Positions 7,779-16,797 of a stretch of DNA of 64,000 nt are shown one piece after another; within the stretch, counting starts at the first letter, position 1; the number at the start of each line of letters is the position of its first letter. Location: positions 3,596,001-3,660,000 of the forward strand of contig NZ_CP154631.1 in assembly GCF_039555755.1 (NCBI RefSeq). The letters run 5' to 3'. Both the position numbers and the translations under genes were made by a program. This DNA is from Pseudomonas sediminis. GTDB lineage: Bacteria; Pseudomonadota; Gammaproteobacteria; Pseudomonadales; Pseudomonadaceae. The notes under the pieces are model-generated. The model was not told the origin of the DNA. It worked only from the letters and a program-made list of their open reading frames with translations, and made no database searches.

Positions 7779-8741
7779 TTATCGGCCATTTTCCTCAGCA
7801 CTGGAGCGAATAAAGGACACGATCCGTTCGCCCAGCGCACGGGCCAAGGGTAGCTGCGGATCGTCGTAGGACGCTAGCTGTTCGTTCCAGGGCGCCGGGG
7901 TGATGCGCATGACGTGGTTCATGCTGGGGATCAACGCCAGCTCGGCATCGGGCTTGGCCTGCTTGAGTACCTCGGCGTTGTCCGGGCTGACCTGGGCGTC
8001 GTGGGTGCCCTGCACGATCAAGGCGGGTATCTGCAGAGCGGTGAAGTTTTCCGCCGGGTCCTGGCGCAGCAGGCTGATCAGGTAAGGCTGTACGCTGGGG
8101 CGATAGATCGCTTGCAGTTCCTTGGGGACCTTGGGCTGCAGCTTGCCGCGGATCAGGTTGGCGAGGATGTGCCGGCTCTCGTCCAGCAACGGTGGTGGCA
8201 GGCGCATGGCCAGTTGCATGTCCAGCACCTGGCCGATCGGGTAGGCGGGGCCGGCGATGGATACCAGAGCACTGGCCTGGCTGCCAGGTGCGGCCAGGCT
8301 GGCGATCAGCGCGCCTTCGCTGTGGCCGATGAGAATCAGTCGATCAAAACGCGGATCGTCCCTGAGCAGACTGGCCCAGCCTTCGACATCGGCGACGTAG
8401 CGCTCGACGCTGAGGTCTTTCTCATTCGGCGTCGCGGCGCGGCTGGCGGCCACGCCGCGTTTGTCATAGCGGAGGCTGGCGATGCCATTACGCGCCAGCA
8501 CTTGGGCCAGCTTTTTCAATGCATCGTTATGGCCACCCTCGGGGTTGTTGCCGTCGCGGTCGGTGGGGCCGGAGCCGGCGATCAGCAGCGCCACCGGCAC
8601 CGGTTTGTCGCTTTGCGGCACCAGCAGGCTGCCGTACAGGGTGCCCTGGTTGGTGTCGAGGCTGATGGGCAGTTGTCGGGTGGTGTTGGCCTGGGCCAGG
8701 CCGGTGATCAGGGTGAGGGACAAGAGCAGGGCTCGTAGCAT
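7779..8741 (-). CDS. Secreted alpha/beta-hydrolase (DUF-type serine hydrolase)
   Basis: 320 residues from ATG 8741. A signal peptide (MLRALLLSLTLITGLAQA) precedes an alpha/beta-hydrolase domain with the oxyanion region LLIAGSGPTDRDGNN, the nucleophile elbow GHSEG in LILIGHSEGALIASLA, an acid in VQGTHDAQVSPDNAE and a catalytic His in MNHVMR. Periplasmic location is predicted from the signal. Substrate is unknown. It is divergent from aroC, with a shared 154-base promoter region. Confidence 0.82.
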   Translation of the reverse strand: MLRALLLSLTLITGLAQANTTRQLPISLDTNQGTLYGSLLVPQSDKPVPVALLIAGSGPTDRDGNNPEGGHNDALKKLAQVLARNGIASLRYDKRGVAASRAATPNEKDLSVERYVADVEGWASLLRDDPRFDRLILIGHSEGALIASLAAPGSQASALVSIAGPAYPIGQVLDMQLAMRLPPPLLDESRHILANLIRGKLQPKVPKELQAIYRPSVQPYLISLLRQDPAENFTALQIPALIVQGTHDAQVSPDNAEVLKQAKPDAELALIPSMNHVMRITPAPWNEQLASYDDPQLPLARALGERIVSFIRSSAEENGR

Positions 8742-8895
8742 GATGAGGGTAGGGTAGTGGCAGACTGGCATTGGACGCGTTCGGTTGGACAAGGTTCGGG
8801 GTGAACTGCAAGTAGGTGGCAGGTATACTCGCCCACCTTGTGAATCGGGCCTGCGCAGTGGCAGGCCGATGCTGAATCTCGCGGAGTGTCTTCCC

Positions 8896-9987
8896 ATGTC
8901 CGGCAATACCTACGGCAAGCTGTTCACCGTCACCACCGCTGGCGAAAGCCATGGCCCGGCGCTGGTCGCCATCGTCGACGGTTGCCCCCCCGGTGTCGAG
9001 ATTTCTCTGGAAGACCTGCAGCGTGACCTCGACCGCCGCAAGCCGGGCACCAGCCGCCACACCACGCAGCGCCAGGAGGCCGACGAGGTGGAGATTCTCT
9101 CCGGCGTGTTCGAGGGCAAGACCACCGGCTGCTCCATCGGCCTGCTGATCCGCAACACCGACCAAAAGTCCAAGGACTACTCGGCGATCAAGGACCTGTT
9201 CCGCCCGGCCCATGCCGACTACACCTATCACCACAAGTACGGCATCCGCGACTACCGTGGCGGTGGCCGCAGCTCGGCGCGCGAAACCGCCATGCGTGTG
9301 GCGGCCGGTGCCATCGCCAAGAAGTTCCTGGCCAGCCAGGGCATCGTCATCCGTGGCTACATGAGCCAGCTTGGCCCTATCGAGATTCCGTTCAAGACCT
9401 GGGATTCGGTGGAAGAGAACGCCTTCTTCAGCCCTGACCCGGACAAGGTGCCGGAGCTGGAGGCCTACATGGATCAGCTGCGCCGTGACCAGGATTCGGT
9501 CGGCGCGAAGATCACCGTGGTGGCCGAAGGCGTCATGCCGGGCCTCGGCGAGCCGATCTTCGACCGCCTCGATGCCGAGCTGGCCCACGCGCTGATGAGC
9601 ATCAACGCGGTCAAGGGCGTGGAGATCGGCGCCGGTTTCGCCTGCGTCGCCCAGCGTGGCACCGAGCATCGCGACGAGCTGACCCCGGAGGGCTTCCTCT
9701 CCAATAACGCCGGCGGCATCCTCGGCGGTATCTCCAGCGGCCAGCCGATCATCGCCCACCTGGCGCTTAAACCGACCTCCAGCATCACCACGCCGGGGCG
9801 CTCCATTGACGTCGACGGCAACCCGGTGGACGTCATCACCAAGGGCCGTCACGACCCCTGCGTGGGCATTCGTGCCACGCCGATTGCCGAGGCCATGATG
9901 GCCATCGTGCTGATGGATCATCTGCTGCGCCATCGTGGGCAGAATGCCGACGTGCGCGTCAGCACACCGGTGCTACCACAACTGTGA
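8896..9987 (+). CDS. aroC: Chorismate synthase
   Basis: Last step of the shikimate pathway: converts 5-enolpyruvylshikimate-3-phosphate to chorismate using reduced FMN. The 363 residues start [20 protein letters not shown], with the first family signature [18 protein letters not shown]. Further signatures are [22 protein letters not shown] and [17 protein letters not shown]. Length is the normal one. An in-frame ATG at 8869 lacks the family N-terminus. The MFS gene follows after 13 bases and may be co-transcribed. Confidence 0.97.
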   Translation: MSGNTYGKLFTVTTAGESHGPALVAIVDGCPPGVEISLEDLQRDLDRRKPGTSRHTTQRQEADEVEILSGVFEGKTTGCSIGLLIRNTDQKSKDYSAIKDLFRPAHADYTYHHKYGIRDYRGGGRSSARETAMRVAAGAIAKKFLASQGIVIRGYMSQLGPIEIPFKTWDSVEENAFFSPDPDKVPELEAYMDQLRRDQDSVGAKITVVAEGVMPGLGEPIFDRLDAELAHALMSINAVKGVEIGAGFACVAQRGTEHRDELTPEGFLSNNAGGILGGISSGQPIIAHLALKPTSSITTPGRSIDVDGNPVDVITKGRHDPCVGIRATPIAEAMMAIVLMDHLLRHRGQNADVRVSTPVLPQL

Positions 9988-10000
9988 GCCGGACGGCGGC

Positions 10001-11152
10001 ATGAGCGCGGCCCTGCCTTACTGGCGGTTGTCCGGTTTCTACTTCTTCTACTTCGCTCTGCTCGGGGGTACGGCGCCGTTCCTGGCGCTGTACTTCGACC
10101 ACCTGGGCTTTTCCCCAGCGCGGATCGGCGAACTGATCGCCATTCCCATGCTGATGCGTTGCCTGGCACCGAACCTCTGGGGCTGGTTGGGTGACCACAC
10201 AGGTCAGCGCCTGCTGATCGTGCGCTTCGGCGCGCTATGCACCCTGGTCTGCTTCGCCGGCATCTTCTTCAGCCAGAGCTACGCCTGGCTGGCGCTGATC
10301 ATGGCCACTCACGCTTTCTTCTGGCATGCGGTGCTGCCGCAGTTCGAGGTCATCACCCTGGCCCATCTGCGCGAGCAGGCGGCGCGCTACAGCCAGATTC
10401 GCCTGTGGGGCAGCATCGGCTTCATCGTCGCCGTAGTCGGCCTCGGCCTGCTGTTCGAGTGGCTGAGCCTGGACGCTTACCCGGCAGCGCTGCTGGTGAT
10501 CATGGCCGGTATCGTCGCCAGCAGTTTGTGGGTGCCCAATGCGCAGCCTGTGCTGCGCCCGAGCACGCTGGAGTCGGATGGTTTTCTGCGCCAATTGCGT
10601 CGCCCCGGCATCCTCGCGTTCTACGCTTGCGTCGGGCTGATGCAACTGAGCAACGGTCCGTACTACACCTTCCTGACCCTGCACCTGGAGGGTGTTGGCT
10701 ACAGCCGCGGTGCCATCGGGTTGTTCTGGGCGCTGGGGGTGGTGGCGGAGATTCTGCTGTTCCTGGTCATGGCGCGGCTGCTGCAACGCTATTCACTGCG
10801 CGCGGTATTGTTGGCCAGCTTCCTGATCACCGCCGTGCGCTGGCTGCTGTTGGGCAACCTGGCCCAGTATCTGCCGGTGCTGTTGCTGGCGCAGTGTATG
10901 CACGCCGCCACTTTTGGCGCTTTTCATGCTGCGTGCATTCACTTCGTGCAACGCAGCTTTGCCGATCGCCAGCAGGGCCAGGCCCAGGCACTGTACGTCA
11001 GTCTGGCCGGGATTGGCGGTGCGTTGGGCGCGCTGTATGCCGGTTACAGCTGGAAGAGCCTGGGCCCGGCCTGGACCTTCGCCATCGCCAGTCTGGTAGC
11101 CTTGCTAGCCGCGTTCATCATTGCCACCCGTCTGCCGCCCGAGCGGCCCTGA
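10001..11152 (+). CDS. MFS transporter of the phenylpropionate-permease-like (HcaT/LacY-type) family
   Basis: 383 residues with 12 predicted membrane helices. It starts MSAALPYWRLSGFYFFYFALLGGTAPF, the opening typical of HcaT-like MFS 3-phenylpropionate permease homologues. A loop-2 motif, GDHTGQR, follows TM2-TM3. It follows aroC by 13 bases and precedes the MtnD-like gene by 16, the same order I recall in P. aeruginosa. Substrate is unknown and the family name should not be taken as proof of phenylpropionate transport. Confidence 0.85.
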   Translation: MSAALPYWRLSGFYFFYFALLGGTAPFLALYFDHLGFSPARIGELIAIPMLMRCLAPNLWGWLGDHTGQRLLIVRFGALCTLVCFAGIFFSQSYAWLALIMATHAFFWHAVLPQFEVITLAHLREQAARYSQIRLWGSIGFIVAVVGLGLLFEWLSLDAYPAALLVIMAGIVASSLWVPNAQPVLRPSTLESDGFLRQLRRPGILAFYACVGLMQLSNGPYYTFLTLHLEGVGYSRGAIGLFWALGVVAEILLFLVMARLLQRYSLRAVLLASFLITAVRWLLLGNLAQYLPVLLLAQCMHAATFGAFHAACIHFVQRSFADRQQGQAQALYVSLAGIGGALGALYAGYSWKSLGPAWTFAIASLVALLAAFIIATRLPPERP

Positions 11153-11168
11153 ATCGAGTGAACCCTTC

Positions 11169-11708
11169 ATGAGCAGCCTCGCCGTCTACCAGCACACCTC
11201 CCCGGAACTGCCGAACAAGATACTGAACCACGCCGACGACATCGCCAGCACCCTGGCGGCGGCGGGCATCGATTATCGCCAGGTGGAGCTGCCGGCCGCG
11301 TTGCGCCCAGGTTGCGAGCAGGCCGAGTTCGACGCGGCCTATGGTCTGTGGCTGCAGGCGTTCATGGGCAAGGAAGGCTATGTGCAGCAGGAGCTGTTCA
11401 ACCTGCAGCGCAACCATCCGCAGAAACTGGAGTTGCGTGCGCGTCATCTGGATGAGCAGTCGCAATCGACGGCCAGTGCCTGGTTGTTCCTCGGTGGCTT
11501 CGCCCAGCTTAGCCTGCACCTCGACGATCACGTCTACATGCTGCAGGGCGAGAAGGGCGACCTGCTGTCGCTGCCAGCGGGTACCCGCTACTGGTTCGAC
11601 CCGGGGGAGGAACCGCATGCGCTGGTGGTACGCCTGAGCGCCAGCGAGGACGCACCTGTGCGCACCGACGACGACATCGCCAGCCGATTTGCCAGGCTCG
11701 GTGACTAA
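11169..11708 (+). CDS. Acireductone-dioxygenase (MtnD) homologue lacking all metal ligands
   Basis: 179 residues, full length for the ARD cupin family, and easy to align with it: MSSLAVYQHTSPELPNKIL at the start, HPQKLELRAR before the cupin, and PAGTRYWFDPGEEPHALVVRL at the end. In true enzymes four residues bind Fe or Ni: HxH and a Glu in motif 1 and a His before WFD. Here the corresponding positions are Gln97, Gln99, Ser103 and Tyr141. The fold and dimer surfaces look preserved while the metal site is gone, so dioxygenase activity is not expected. The other methionine-salvage genes (mtnB, mtnC), adjacent in P. aeruginosa as I recall, are not here. The reading frame is intact. Confidence 0.85.
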   Translation: MSSLAVYQHTSPELPNKILNHADDIASTLAAAGIDYRQVELPAALRPGCEQAEFDAAYGLWLQAFMGKEGYVQQELFNLQRNHPQKLELRARHLDEQSQSTASAWLFLGGFAQLSLHLDDHVYMLQGEKGDLLSLPAGTRYWFDPGEEPHALVVRLSASEDAPVRTDDDIASRFARLGD

Positions 11709-11769
11709 GGGAACCCGCGCCGGTGGCCAGCTATCCTATGAAGGTAACCTTTCAGACAGGAGTGTCGTC

Positions 11770-11961
11770 ATGGGTTCTACCTTCAATGGCCTGATTGGCC
11801 TGGTCATCCTCGCCCTGGATATCTGGGCCATCATCAACGTGGTCAAGAGCAACGCGGAAACTGGAATCAAGATTCTATGGATTCTGCTGATCGTGCTGTT
11901 GCCGGTAATCGGCCTGATCATCTGGGCGCTGATGGGGCCGCGCGGCACCGTCAGGATCTGA
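11770..11961 (+). CDS. Small membrane protein with PLDc_N domain
   Basis: 63 residues starting MGSTFNGLIGLVILALDIWAI, with AGGAG 8 bases before the ATG. Two hydrophobic helices are separated by the short loop NVVKSNAETGIK. The pattern ILWILLIVLLPVIGLIIWALMGPRG is the phospholipase-D-nuclease N-terminal (PLDc_N) motif, here as a stand-alone protein without a nuclease domain. Such small proteins are common in Pseudomonas and have no settled function. A membrane location is clear. Confidence 0.8.
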   Translation: MGSTFNGLIGLVILALDIWAIINVVKSNAETGIKILWILLIVLLPVIGLIIWALMGPRGTVRI

Positions 11962-11994
11962 CCGAAGCCGCTTCTGCCGGTGCGCCCTGAGAAT

Positions 11995-12126
11995 CTGTTC
12001 ACGATCTCGCGAGCTAGAGCCAGGCAAGGCGAAACCAGGCGAAAAAGCGCAGTTTACAAGTTGTAAATGAGCATTTTGAGCGTGGTTTCAACGCAGCATG
12101 GCCGACGCGCAGCAGATCGTGAACAG
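11995..12126. repeat. 132-bp full-length imperfect palindrome (MITE-like repeat)
   Basis: The ends are perfect 13-base inverted repeats, CTGTTCACGATCT (11995-12007) and its complement (12114-12126). The exact centre is another perfect inverted repeat, TTTACAA-G-TTGTAAA (12053-12067). The arms between still share blocks such as GAAACCA, so the whole unit can fold as one long hairpin. No ORF is inside. It lies between two convergent genes. I recall similar sequence as a dispersed Pseudomonas intergenic repeat but cannot check copy number. Confidence 0.72.
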
Positions 12127-12152
12127 GTTCTGACATCCGGGGCGCGCCTCGC

Positions 12153-12650
12153 TCACAATGCCAGTTGCGCCTGCGCTTGCGGCAACACGCCCTCGAGTTC
12201 CAGCAACTGCTGCTTGCGCGGCAGGCCACCGGCATAACCGGTCAGGCTGCCGTCCCGGCCGATCACGCGATGGCAGGGCACGATGATGGAGATCGGGTTG
12301 GCGCCATTGGCCGTTCCCACCGCGCGTACGGCCTGCGGCCGCCCGATGACATTGGCCAGCTCCGAATAGCTGCAGGTGCGGCCGTAGGGAATGGCCAACA
12401 GCGCCTGCCACACCGCCTGCTGGAATGCTGTGCCCCTCGGTGCCAGGCGCAATTCGAACTGGCGGCGCTTGCCGGCGAAGTATTCGTCCAACTGACTGCA
12501 GACGGCGTCCAGCTCACGGCCCGCGGGCTGCCAATGGTCTTCGATGCGCCAGGGACGGCTGTCCAGCTCCATCAGGAGCAGTTGCAGGCCGTTTTCATCG
12601 GCCGCGAGAAACAGTGGGCCAACAGGGCTGTCGTGATGGCGGTAATGCAT
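12153..12650 (-). CDS. ogt: Methylated-DNA--protein-cysteine methyltransferase
   Basis: 165 residues. A suicide repair enzyme that takes the methyl group from O6-methylguanine onto its own cysteine. The active site PCHRV lies at 125-129 (Cys126). The winged-helix DNA-binding part around YGRTCSYSELANVIGRPQAVRAVG precedes it. The start MHYRHHDSPVGPLFLAADENG resembles Ogt. The gene follows the alkA-like gene with the start 4 bases past its stop, so the two base-alkylation repair genes form one unit. It lacks the Ada N-terminal sensor domain. Confidence 0.92.
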   Translation of the reverse strand: MHYRHHDSPVGPLFLAADENGLQLLLMELDSRPWRIEDHWQPAGRELDAVCSQLDEYFAGKRRQFELRLAPRGTAFQQAVWQALLAIPYGRTCSYSELANVIGRPQAVRAVGTANGANPISIIVPCHRVIGRDGSLTGYAGGLPRKQQLLELEGVLPQAQAQLAL

Positions 12651-12653
12651 GGT

Positions 12654-13532
12654 TCAGCCTCCCGAATAGTTATGCCAGAGATGCGCCGCCGCATAAGCGC
12701 GCCACGGACGCCAGGCCTCGGCGTGAGCTTTGAGGCGCCGTGCGTCGATACCTTCCGCTCCCCACACTGGCGCCTTGAGTAGACCCAGATCGCTTGCGGG
12801 AAAGGCGTCTGCCTCACCGAACGCGCGCAGGGCGATGTACTCCGCTGTCCACGGGCCAATGCCAGGCAGGGCGCACAATCGCTCGATCAGTGCCAGGCTG
12901 CCTTCTTCCAGATCAAGCTTCAGGCTGCCATCGGCGATGCGCGCGGCGAAGTGCTGCAGGCACTGCACACGCTTGCCGGGCATGCCGATACCGGTCAGAT
13001 CGGCATCGGCAAGCGCCTGCGGCGACGGGAACAGATGGCTGATGCCCAGTGTTTCCGGCGTCTCGATCGACGTGCCGACACGCTGTACCAGACGCCCGAC
13101 GATGGTGACCGCCGCCTTGACCGTGACCTGCTGGCCGACGATGGCGCGCACCGCCTGTTCGAACGGATCGAACGCCACCGGCAGACGCAGGCCGGGATTG
13201 CGCAGCAGCAGCGGCGCGAGCAGTTCGTCAGCGCTCAGGTGCAGGGTAATCGCCTCGGGCTCGCTGTCGAGATCGAACATGCGCCGCACGCGCTGTTCGA
13301 GTTGATCGAGGTGTGCGGGTGAGGTCAGGCGACAGCGCAGTTCCAGCGCGTTCTGCCCTGGCAACGGGGCAACTCGAAACCAGCCGGGGGTGCCGTCGAT
13401 GCTGAAGCCGCGGCTGTAGCTGTCCGCGCTCAGTGACTCCAGCCCAGGAATCGCACGCAAGGCAAAGTGGCTATGGAACTGTTGCCAGTCCCAGGGCGGT
13501 TGGTAGGGCAGAAGCAGCGTGATGATGTTCAT
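12654..13532 (-). CDS. alkA: DNA-3-methyladenine glycosylase II (AlkA type)
   Basis: 292 residues from ATG 13532. The N-terminal half has the AlkA-specific beta domain (YQPPWDWQQFHSHFALRAIPGLE). The C-terminal half is a helix-hairpin-helix glycosylase: FEQAVRAIVGQQVTVKAA, the hairpin LCALPGIGPWTAEYIALRAFG, and the catalytic Asp in DAFPASDLGLLKA. It removes alkylated purines from DNA. No Ada methyl-acceptor domain is fused. Paired with ogt downstream. The ATG at 13532 is preferred over 13613 because MNIITLLLPYQPPWDW is the family's N-terminus. Confidence 0.9.
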   Translation of the reverse strand: MNIITLLLPYQPPWDWQQFHSHFALRAIPGLESLSADSYSRGFSIDGTPGWFRVAPLPGQNALELRCRLTSPAHLDQLEQRVRRMFDLDSEPEAITLHLSADELLAPLLLRNPGLRLPVAFDPFEQAVRAIVGQQVTVKAAVTIVGRLVQRVGTSIETPETLGISHLFPSPQALADADLTGIGMPGKRVQCLQHFAARIADGSLKLDLEEGSLALIERLCALPGIGPWTAEYIALRAFGEADAFPASDLGLLKAPVWGAEGIDARRLKAHAEAWRPWRAYAAAHLWHNYSGG

Positions 13533-13616
13533 GGCTGGCACCCTAGCGCGGCGCTTGCGGCTTGTCAGCGTGAAGATGACTTTCAAATCTCGGCAGGCCC
13601 GCGACCACTCCATGAT

Positions 13617-13704
13617 GGCGTACTGCTTCGCGAGTACGCCCTACATCTAACTCCCCGGCGTCATTCCTTTCCAGATCGGGTGGATGTCGCTTTTCACATC
13701 CACC
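13617..13704. repeat. Two short palindromes in the alkA upstream region
   Basis: GGCGTACT (13617-13624) pairs with AGTACGCC (13633-13640), and GGTGGATGT (13679-13687) pairs with ACATCCACC (13696-13704). Both stems are perfect with 8-base loops. They look like REP-type dispersed palindromes. The AGTACGCCCTAC end of the first recurs near 54740. Nothing else is seen in this 211-base gap. Confidence 0.55.
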
Positions 13705-13743
13705 GCTTTGGCGGATCGATAAAGCGTGATCCACCCGTCCCGA

Positions 13744-14634
13744 CTACGTTCTACTCACGCTTTGGCGCACCACCAGCCACAGCGCCAACGCGATCAACAC
13801 GCAGCCAGGCAGGTAGGCCCAGCTCAGTGGCTCACCCAGCAGCAAAGCGCCCCATAGCACGCCAAATGGCGGGATGAGGAAGGTGGTGGTGCTGGCCTTG
13901 ATCGGTCCGATATCGGCCAGCAAACGGAAATACAGCACGTAGGCGAACGCGGTGCAGACCAGGCCAAGGCCGGCCAGCGACAGCCACACCTCAATGCCGC
14001 CCCAGCTCGGCGGCGGTTGCAGCGCCAGGCTGCCGCCGAACAGCGGTAGCAGGAACAGGCTGGCGCCAGCGAGGCTGGCGAAGGCGGTGAGGCGATTGTC
14101 CAGGCCGCCCTGCTGACCAATCCAGCGTCGGGTAAGGAAACCAGCGAAGCCGTAGCAGGTGGTGGCCACCAAGCAGGCGCCGGCGCCGAGCAGCAGTTGC
14201 AGGTCGAAGGCCACCGGGCCGGTGCGGGTCAGCACCGCCACGCCAAGCAGACCGATAAATACACCCGCCGCCTTGCTGCGGGTGATGCCCTCATGGAAAA
14301 ACAGTGCGCCGATCAATACACCCATCAGCGGGGTGGTGGCGTTGAAGATCGCTGAATAACCGGCCGGCAGGATCAGTGCTGCCATGCAATACATGGCCGA
14401 CGGCAGGCCAGCATTGATCACGCCTAAACCCAGGCAGATGCGAAATTTGCCGCGAAAGTCCCAGTCCGTGCGCAGCAGCAAAAGCAGTACGAGCAGCCCC
14501 AGTGCGCCGAAGCTGGCGCGGAAGAACGCGGTCGGCATGCTACCCAACACGGGCGCCGCAACGCGCATGAACAGAAAGCTGGCGCCCCAGATGGCGGCGA
14601 GCAGCAGCAGGCGGAGCAGGTCGGCGGTACGCAA
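13744..14634 (-). CDS. EamA/DMT-family membrane transporter
   Basis: 296 residues with ten hydrophobic helices arranged as two EamA repeats (about 8-138 and 150-290). The start LLRLLLLAAIWGASFLFMRVAAP and the second-repeat end FLIPPFGVLWGALLLGEPLSW are classic for drug/metabolite exporters of the RhaT/YdcZ group. Substrate is unknown; members export amino acids or small metabolites. Monocistronic, leftward, with 109 bases between it and the palindromes. Confidence 0.85.
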   Translation of the reverse strand: MRTADLLRLLLLAAIWGASFLFMRVAAPVLGSMPTAFFRASFGALGLLVLLLLLRTDWDFRGKFRICLGLGVINAGLPSAMYCMAALILPAGYSAIFNATTPLMGVLIGALFFHEGITRSKAAGVFIGLLGVAVLTRTGPVAFDLQLLLGAGACLVATTCYGFAGFLTRRWIGQQGGLDNRLTAFASLAGASLFLLPLFGGSLALQPPPSWGGIEVWLSLAGLGLVCTAFAYVLYFRLLADIGPIKASTTTFLIPPFGVLWGALLLGEPLSWAYLPGCVLIALALWLVVRQSVSRT

Positions 14635-14737
14635 GGCGGAGTATCCGGCAGAGTGGGGCCGAGAGTGTTGCCGCTGGGCGGGGTTCTGGCAATCCGCATT
14701 GCACTTTCGAATATGTGTGGCGGTGCTGCGCGTGAGG

Positions 14738-14762
14738 GTGTGGGAGGGGCTTTAGCCGCGAC
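14738..14762. repeat. Degenerate Pseudomonas REP end
   Basis: The stretch GTGGGAGGGGCTTTAGCCGC matches the common Pseudomonas REP core (GGAGC-GGCTT-AGCCGCGA) with small changes. It lies in the 220-base gap between the DMT gene and aceK. Confidence 0.45.
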
Positions 14763-14854
14763 GTGCAATCGTGGAGGCTGTGGCGATTCCCGATTGCATC
14801 CAGGCCAGTGTTGTCGGCTAAGCTCGGCTGATCACTGCAGATGAGGCATGCGTA

Positions 14855-16573
14855 ATGGGGCAGCAATGGCCGGCTGGCGAGATCGCTCGCCTGATCCTCG
14901 AGGGGTTCGATGATTACCGCGAGCATTTTCGCCAGATCACCGATGGCGCGCGCTTGCGCTTCGAGCAGGCGCAATGGCAGGAGGCGCAGCAGGCTTCGGC
15001 GGCGCGCATCAACCTTTACGAAGAGAAGGTCGCAGAAACCCGCGAGCACTTGTTGCAAGGGTTCGATGCTTCGCTGCTGGAAGTCGGGCAGTGGCCGCTG
15101 GTCAAGAGTGCCTACATTGCCCTGATCGACCTGCGCTTCGACGATGAACTGGCGGAAACCTGGTTCAACTCGATCTTCTGCAGCCTGTTCAGCCATGACC
15201 AGATCAGCGATGGCTGCATGTTCATCCACACCACGCGGCCGTCTCTACGCAACCAGCCCAGCGCGGCGCAGACGCGCAGCTACCGGCCTGCTGGCGAGCT
15301 GCATCTGGCACTGCAGACGATCTTCGACGATTACCGTTTCGATGCTCCTTACGAGGACCTGCCTCGCGACCTGCAGCGTCTGGAAGAGCAACTGCGCGAC
15401 AGCCTGCCGGACTGGGTCTGCAAGGACCCGCAACTGTGCATCGAGCTGTTCTCCTCGGTGCTGTATCGCAACAAGGGCGCCTACCTGATCGGGCGCATCT
15501 ACAACCGTGAGGAGCAGTGGCCGCTGGCGATCCCGCTGCTGCACCGCGAAGGGCAGGGTATCCAGGCCGATGCGGCGATCACCGACGAGGCGGAGGTGTC
15601 GATCATCTTCTCCTTCACCCGCAGCTACTTCATGGTGGACGTGGCCATCCCGGCCGAGTTCGTCGGCTTTCTCAAACGCATCCTGCCAGGCAAGCACATC
15701 GCCGAGCTGTACACCTCGATCGGCTTCTACAAGCACGGCAAATCCGAGTTCTACCGCGCGCTGATCGGCCATCTAGCCAGCACTGACGACCGCTTCATCA
15801 TGGCGCCCGGTGTGCGCGGCATGGTCATGAGTGTGTTCACCCTGCCGGGCTTCAATACCGTGTTCAAGATCATCAAGGACCGTTTCGCCCACGCCAAGAC
15901 GGTGGACCGCAAGACGGTGATCGAGAAGTACCGCCTGGTGAAAAGCGTCGACCGCGTAGGGCGCATGGCCGATACCCAGGAGTTTGCCGACTTCCGCTTC
16001 CCCAAGGCCAAGTTCGAGCCCGAGTGCCTGGCTGAGCTGCTGGAAGTGGCACCTTCCACCGTGGTGGTGGAGGGCGACACCGTGCTGGTGCGCCACTGCT
16101 GGACCGAGCGGCGCATGACCCCGCTCAACCTCTATCTGGAGAGCGCCAACGAGGCGCAGGTGCGCGAGGCACTGGACGACTACGGCCTTGCCATCAAGCA
16201 ACTGGCCGCCGCGAACATCTTCCCCGGCGACATGCTGCTGAAGAACTTCGGTGTTACCCGTCATGGCCGCGTGGTGTTCTACGACTACGACGAGATCTGC
16301 TTTCTCACCGAGGTGAATTTCCGCCGCATCCCGCCGCCGCGCTTTCCCGAGGACGAGATGAGTTCCGAGCCCTGGTATTCGGTGGGGCCGATGGACGTGT
16401 TCCCCGAGGAGTTTCCGCCGTTCCTGTTCGCCGATATCAAGCAGCGCCGTCTATTCAGCCAGCTGCATGGCAACCTTTACGAAGCCGATTACTGGAAACA
16501 GTTGCAGGAGGCGATTCGCGCAGGCAAGGTGATCGACGTGTTCCCTTATCGGCGTAAGAGCCCGGTAATTTGA
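14855..16573 (+). CDS. aceK: Isocitrate dehydrogenase kinase/phosphatase
   Basis: 572 residues, normal for AceK. The bifunctional enzyme phosphorylates isocitrate dehydrogenase to divert carbon into the glyoxylate shunt and reverses this on better carbon sources. The N-terminal regulatory half starts [24 protein letters not shown]. The kinase-like C-terminal half contains [29 protein letters not shown], holding the catalytic Asp and the metal-binding DYDE. No glyoxylate-shunt gene is adjacent. A 43-codon gene follows after 87 bases. Confidence 0.96.
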   Translation: MGQQWPAGEIARLILEGFDDYREHFRQITDGARLRFEQAQWQEAQQASAARINLYEEKVAETREHLLQGFDASLLEVGQWPLVKSAYIALIDLRFDDELAETWFNSIFCSLFSHDQISDGCMFIHTTRPSLRNQPSAAQTRSYRPAGELHLALQTIFDDYRFDAPYEDLPRDLQRLEEQLRDSLPDWVCKDPQLCIELFSSVLYRNKGAYLIGRIYNREEQWPLAIPLLHREGQGIQADAAITDEAEVSIIFSFTRSYFMVDVAIPAEFVGFLKRILPGKHIAELYTSIGFYKHGKSEFYRALIGHLASTDDRFIMAPGVRGMVMSVFTLPGFNTVFKIIKDRFAHAKTVDRKTVIEKYRLVKSVDRVGRMADTQEFADFRFPKAKFEPECLAELLEVAPSTVVVEGDTVLVRHCWTERRMTPLNLYLESANEAQVREALDDYGLAIKQLAAANIFPGDMLLKNFGVTRHGRVVFYDYDEICFLTEVNFRRIPPPRFPEDEMSSEPWYSVGPMDVFPEEFPPFLFADIKQRRLFSQLHGNLYEADYWKQLQEAIRAGKVIDVFPYRRKSPVI

Positions 16574-16660
16574 CGGCGCCTGGTTGAAATCCGGTTTGTC
16601 CGGCCTAATCTGATAAATGAGCCGCTGGCTCTTCCCTTTACTTGGCAGGAGGTCGTACCC

Positions 16661-16792
16661 ATGCTCGCCAAGCTGCAAGAACAACTGCAAGCCCTGTTGC
16701 AGGCCCTTGGCCTTGTCCCGCAACCTCAGCCAATTCGTATCAGCGAAGCCGAGCAGGAGCGTCTACGGCGCGAAGCGCAGCAGCGTCGCTGA
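16661..16792 (+). CDS. 43-residue small protein, function unknown
   Basis: The ATG at 16661 is preceded by GGCAGGAGG, one of the strongest ribosome sites in the window, 8 bases upstream. The product is MLAKLQEQLQALLQALGLVP, then PQPQPIRI, then a charged helix SEAEQERLRREAQQRR. It has a heptad-like Leu/Gln N-terminal helix, a Pro hinge and a basic C-terminal helix. Codon use is like its neighbours. No family is recognised. It may share the aceK transcript. Confidence 0.68.
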   Translation: MLAKLQEQLQALLQALGLVPQPQPIRISEAEQERLRREAQQRR

Positions 16793-16797
16793 AATGC

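Noticed and set aside
8527..9933. 468-codon leftward open frame over aroC
   Set aside because: It overlaps the highly conserved chorismate synthase gene completely and its product is low-complexity Ala/Gly/His.
11995..12126. tRNA or small RNA gene in the palindromic repeat
   Set aside because: There is no cloverleaf, no CCA-type end and no promoter. The symmetry is that of an inverted-repeat element.
14653..14844. Small ORF upstream of aceK as a leader peptide
   Set aside because: It lies mostly in a REP fragment and the antisense of the DMT gene; no ribosome site was found.
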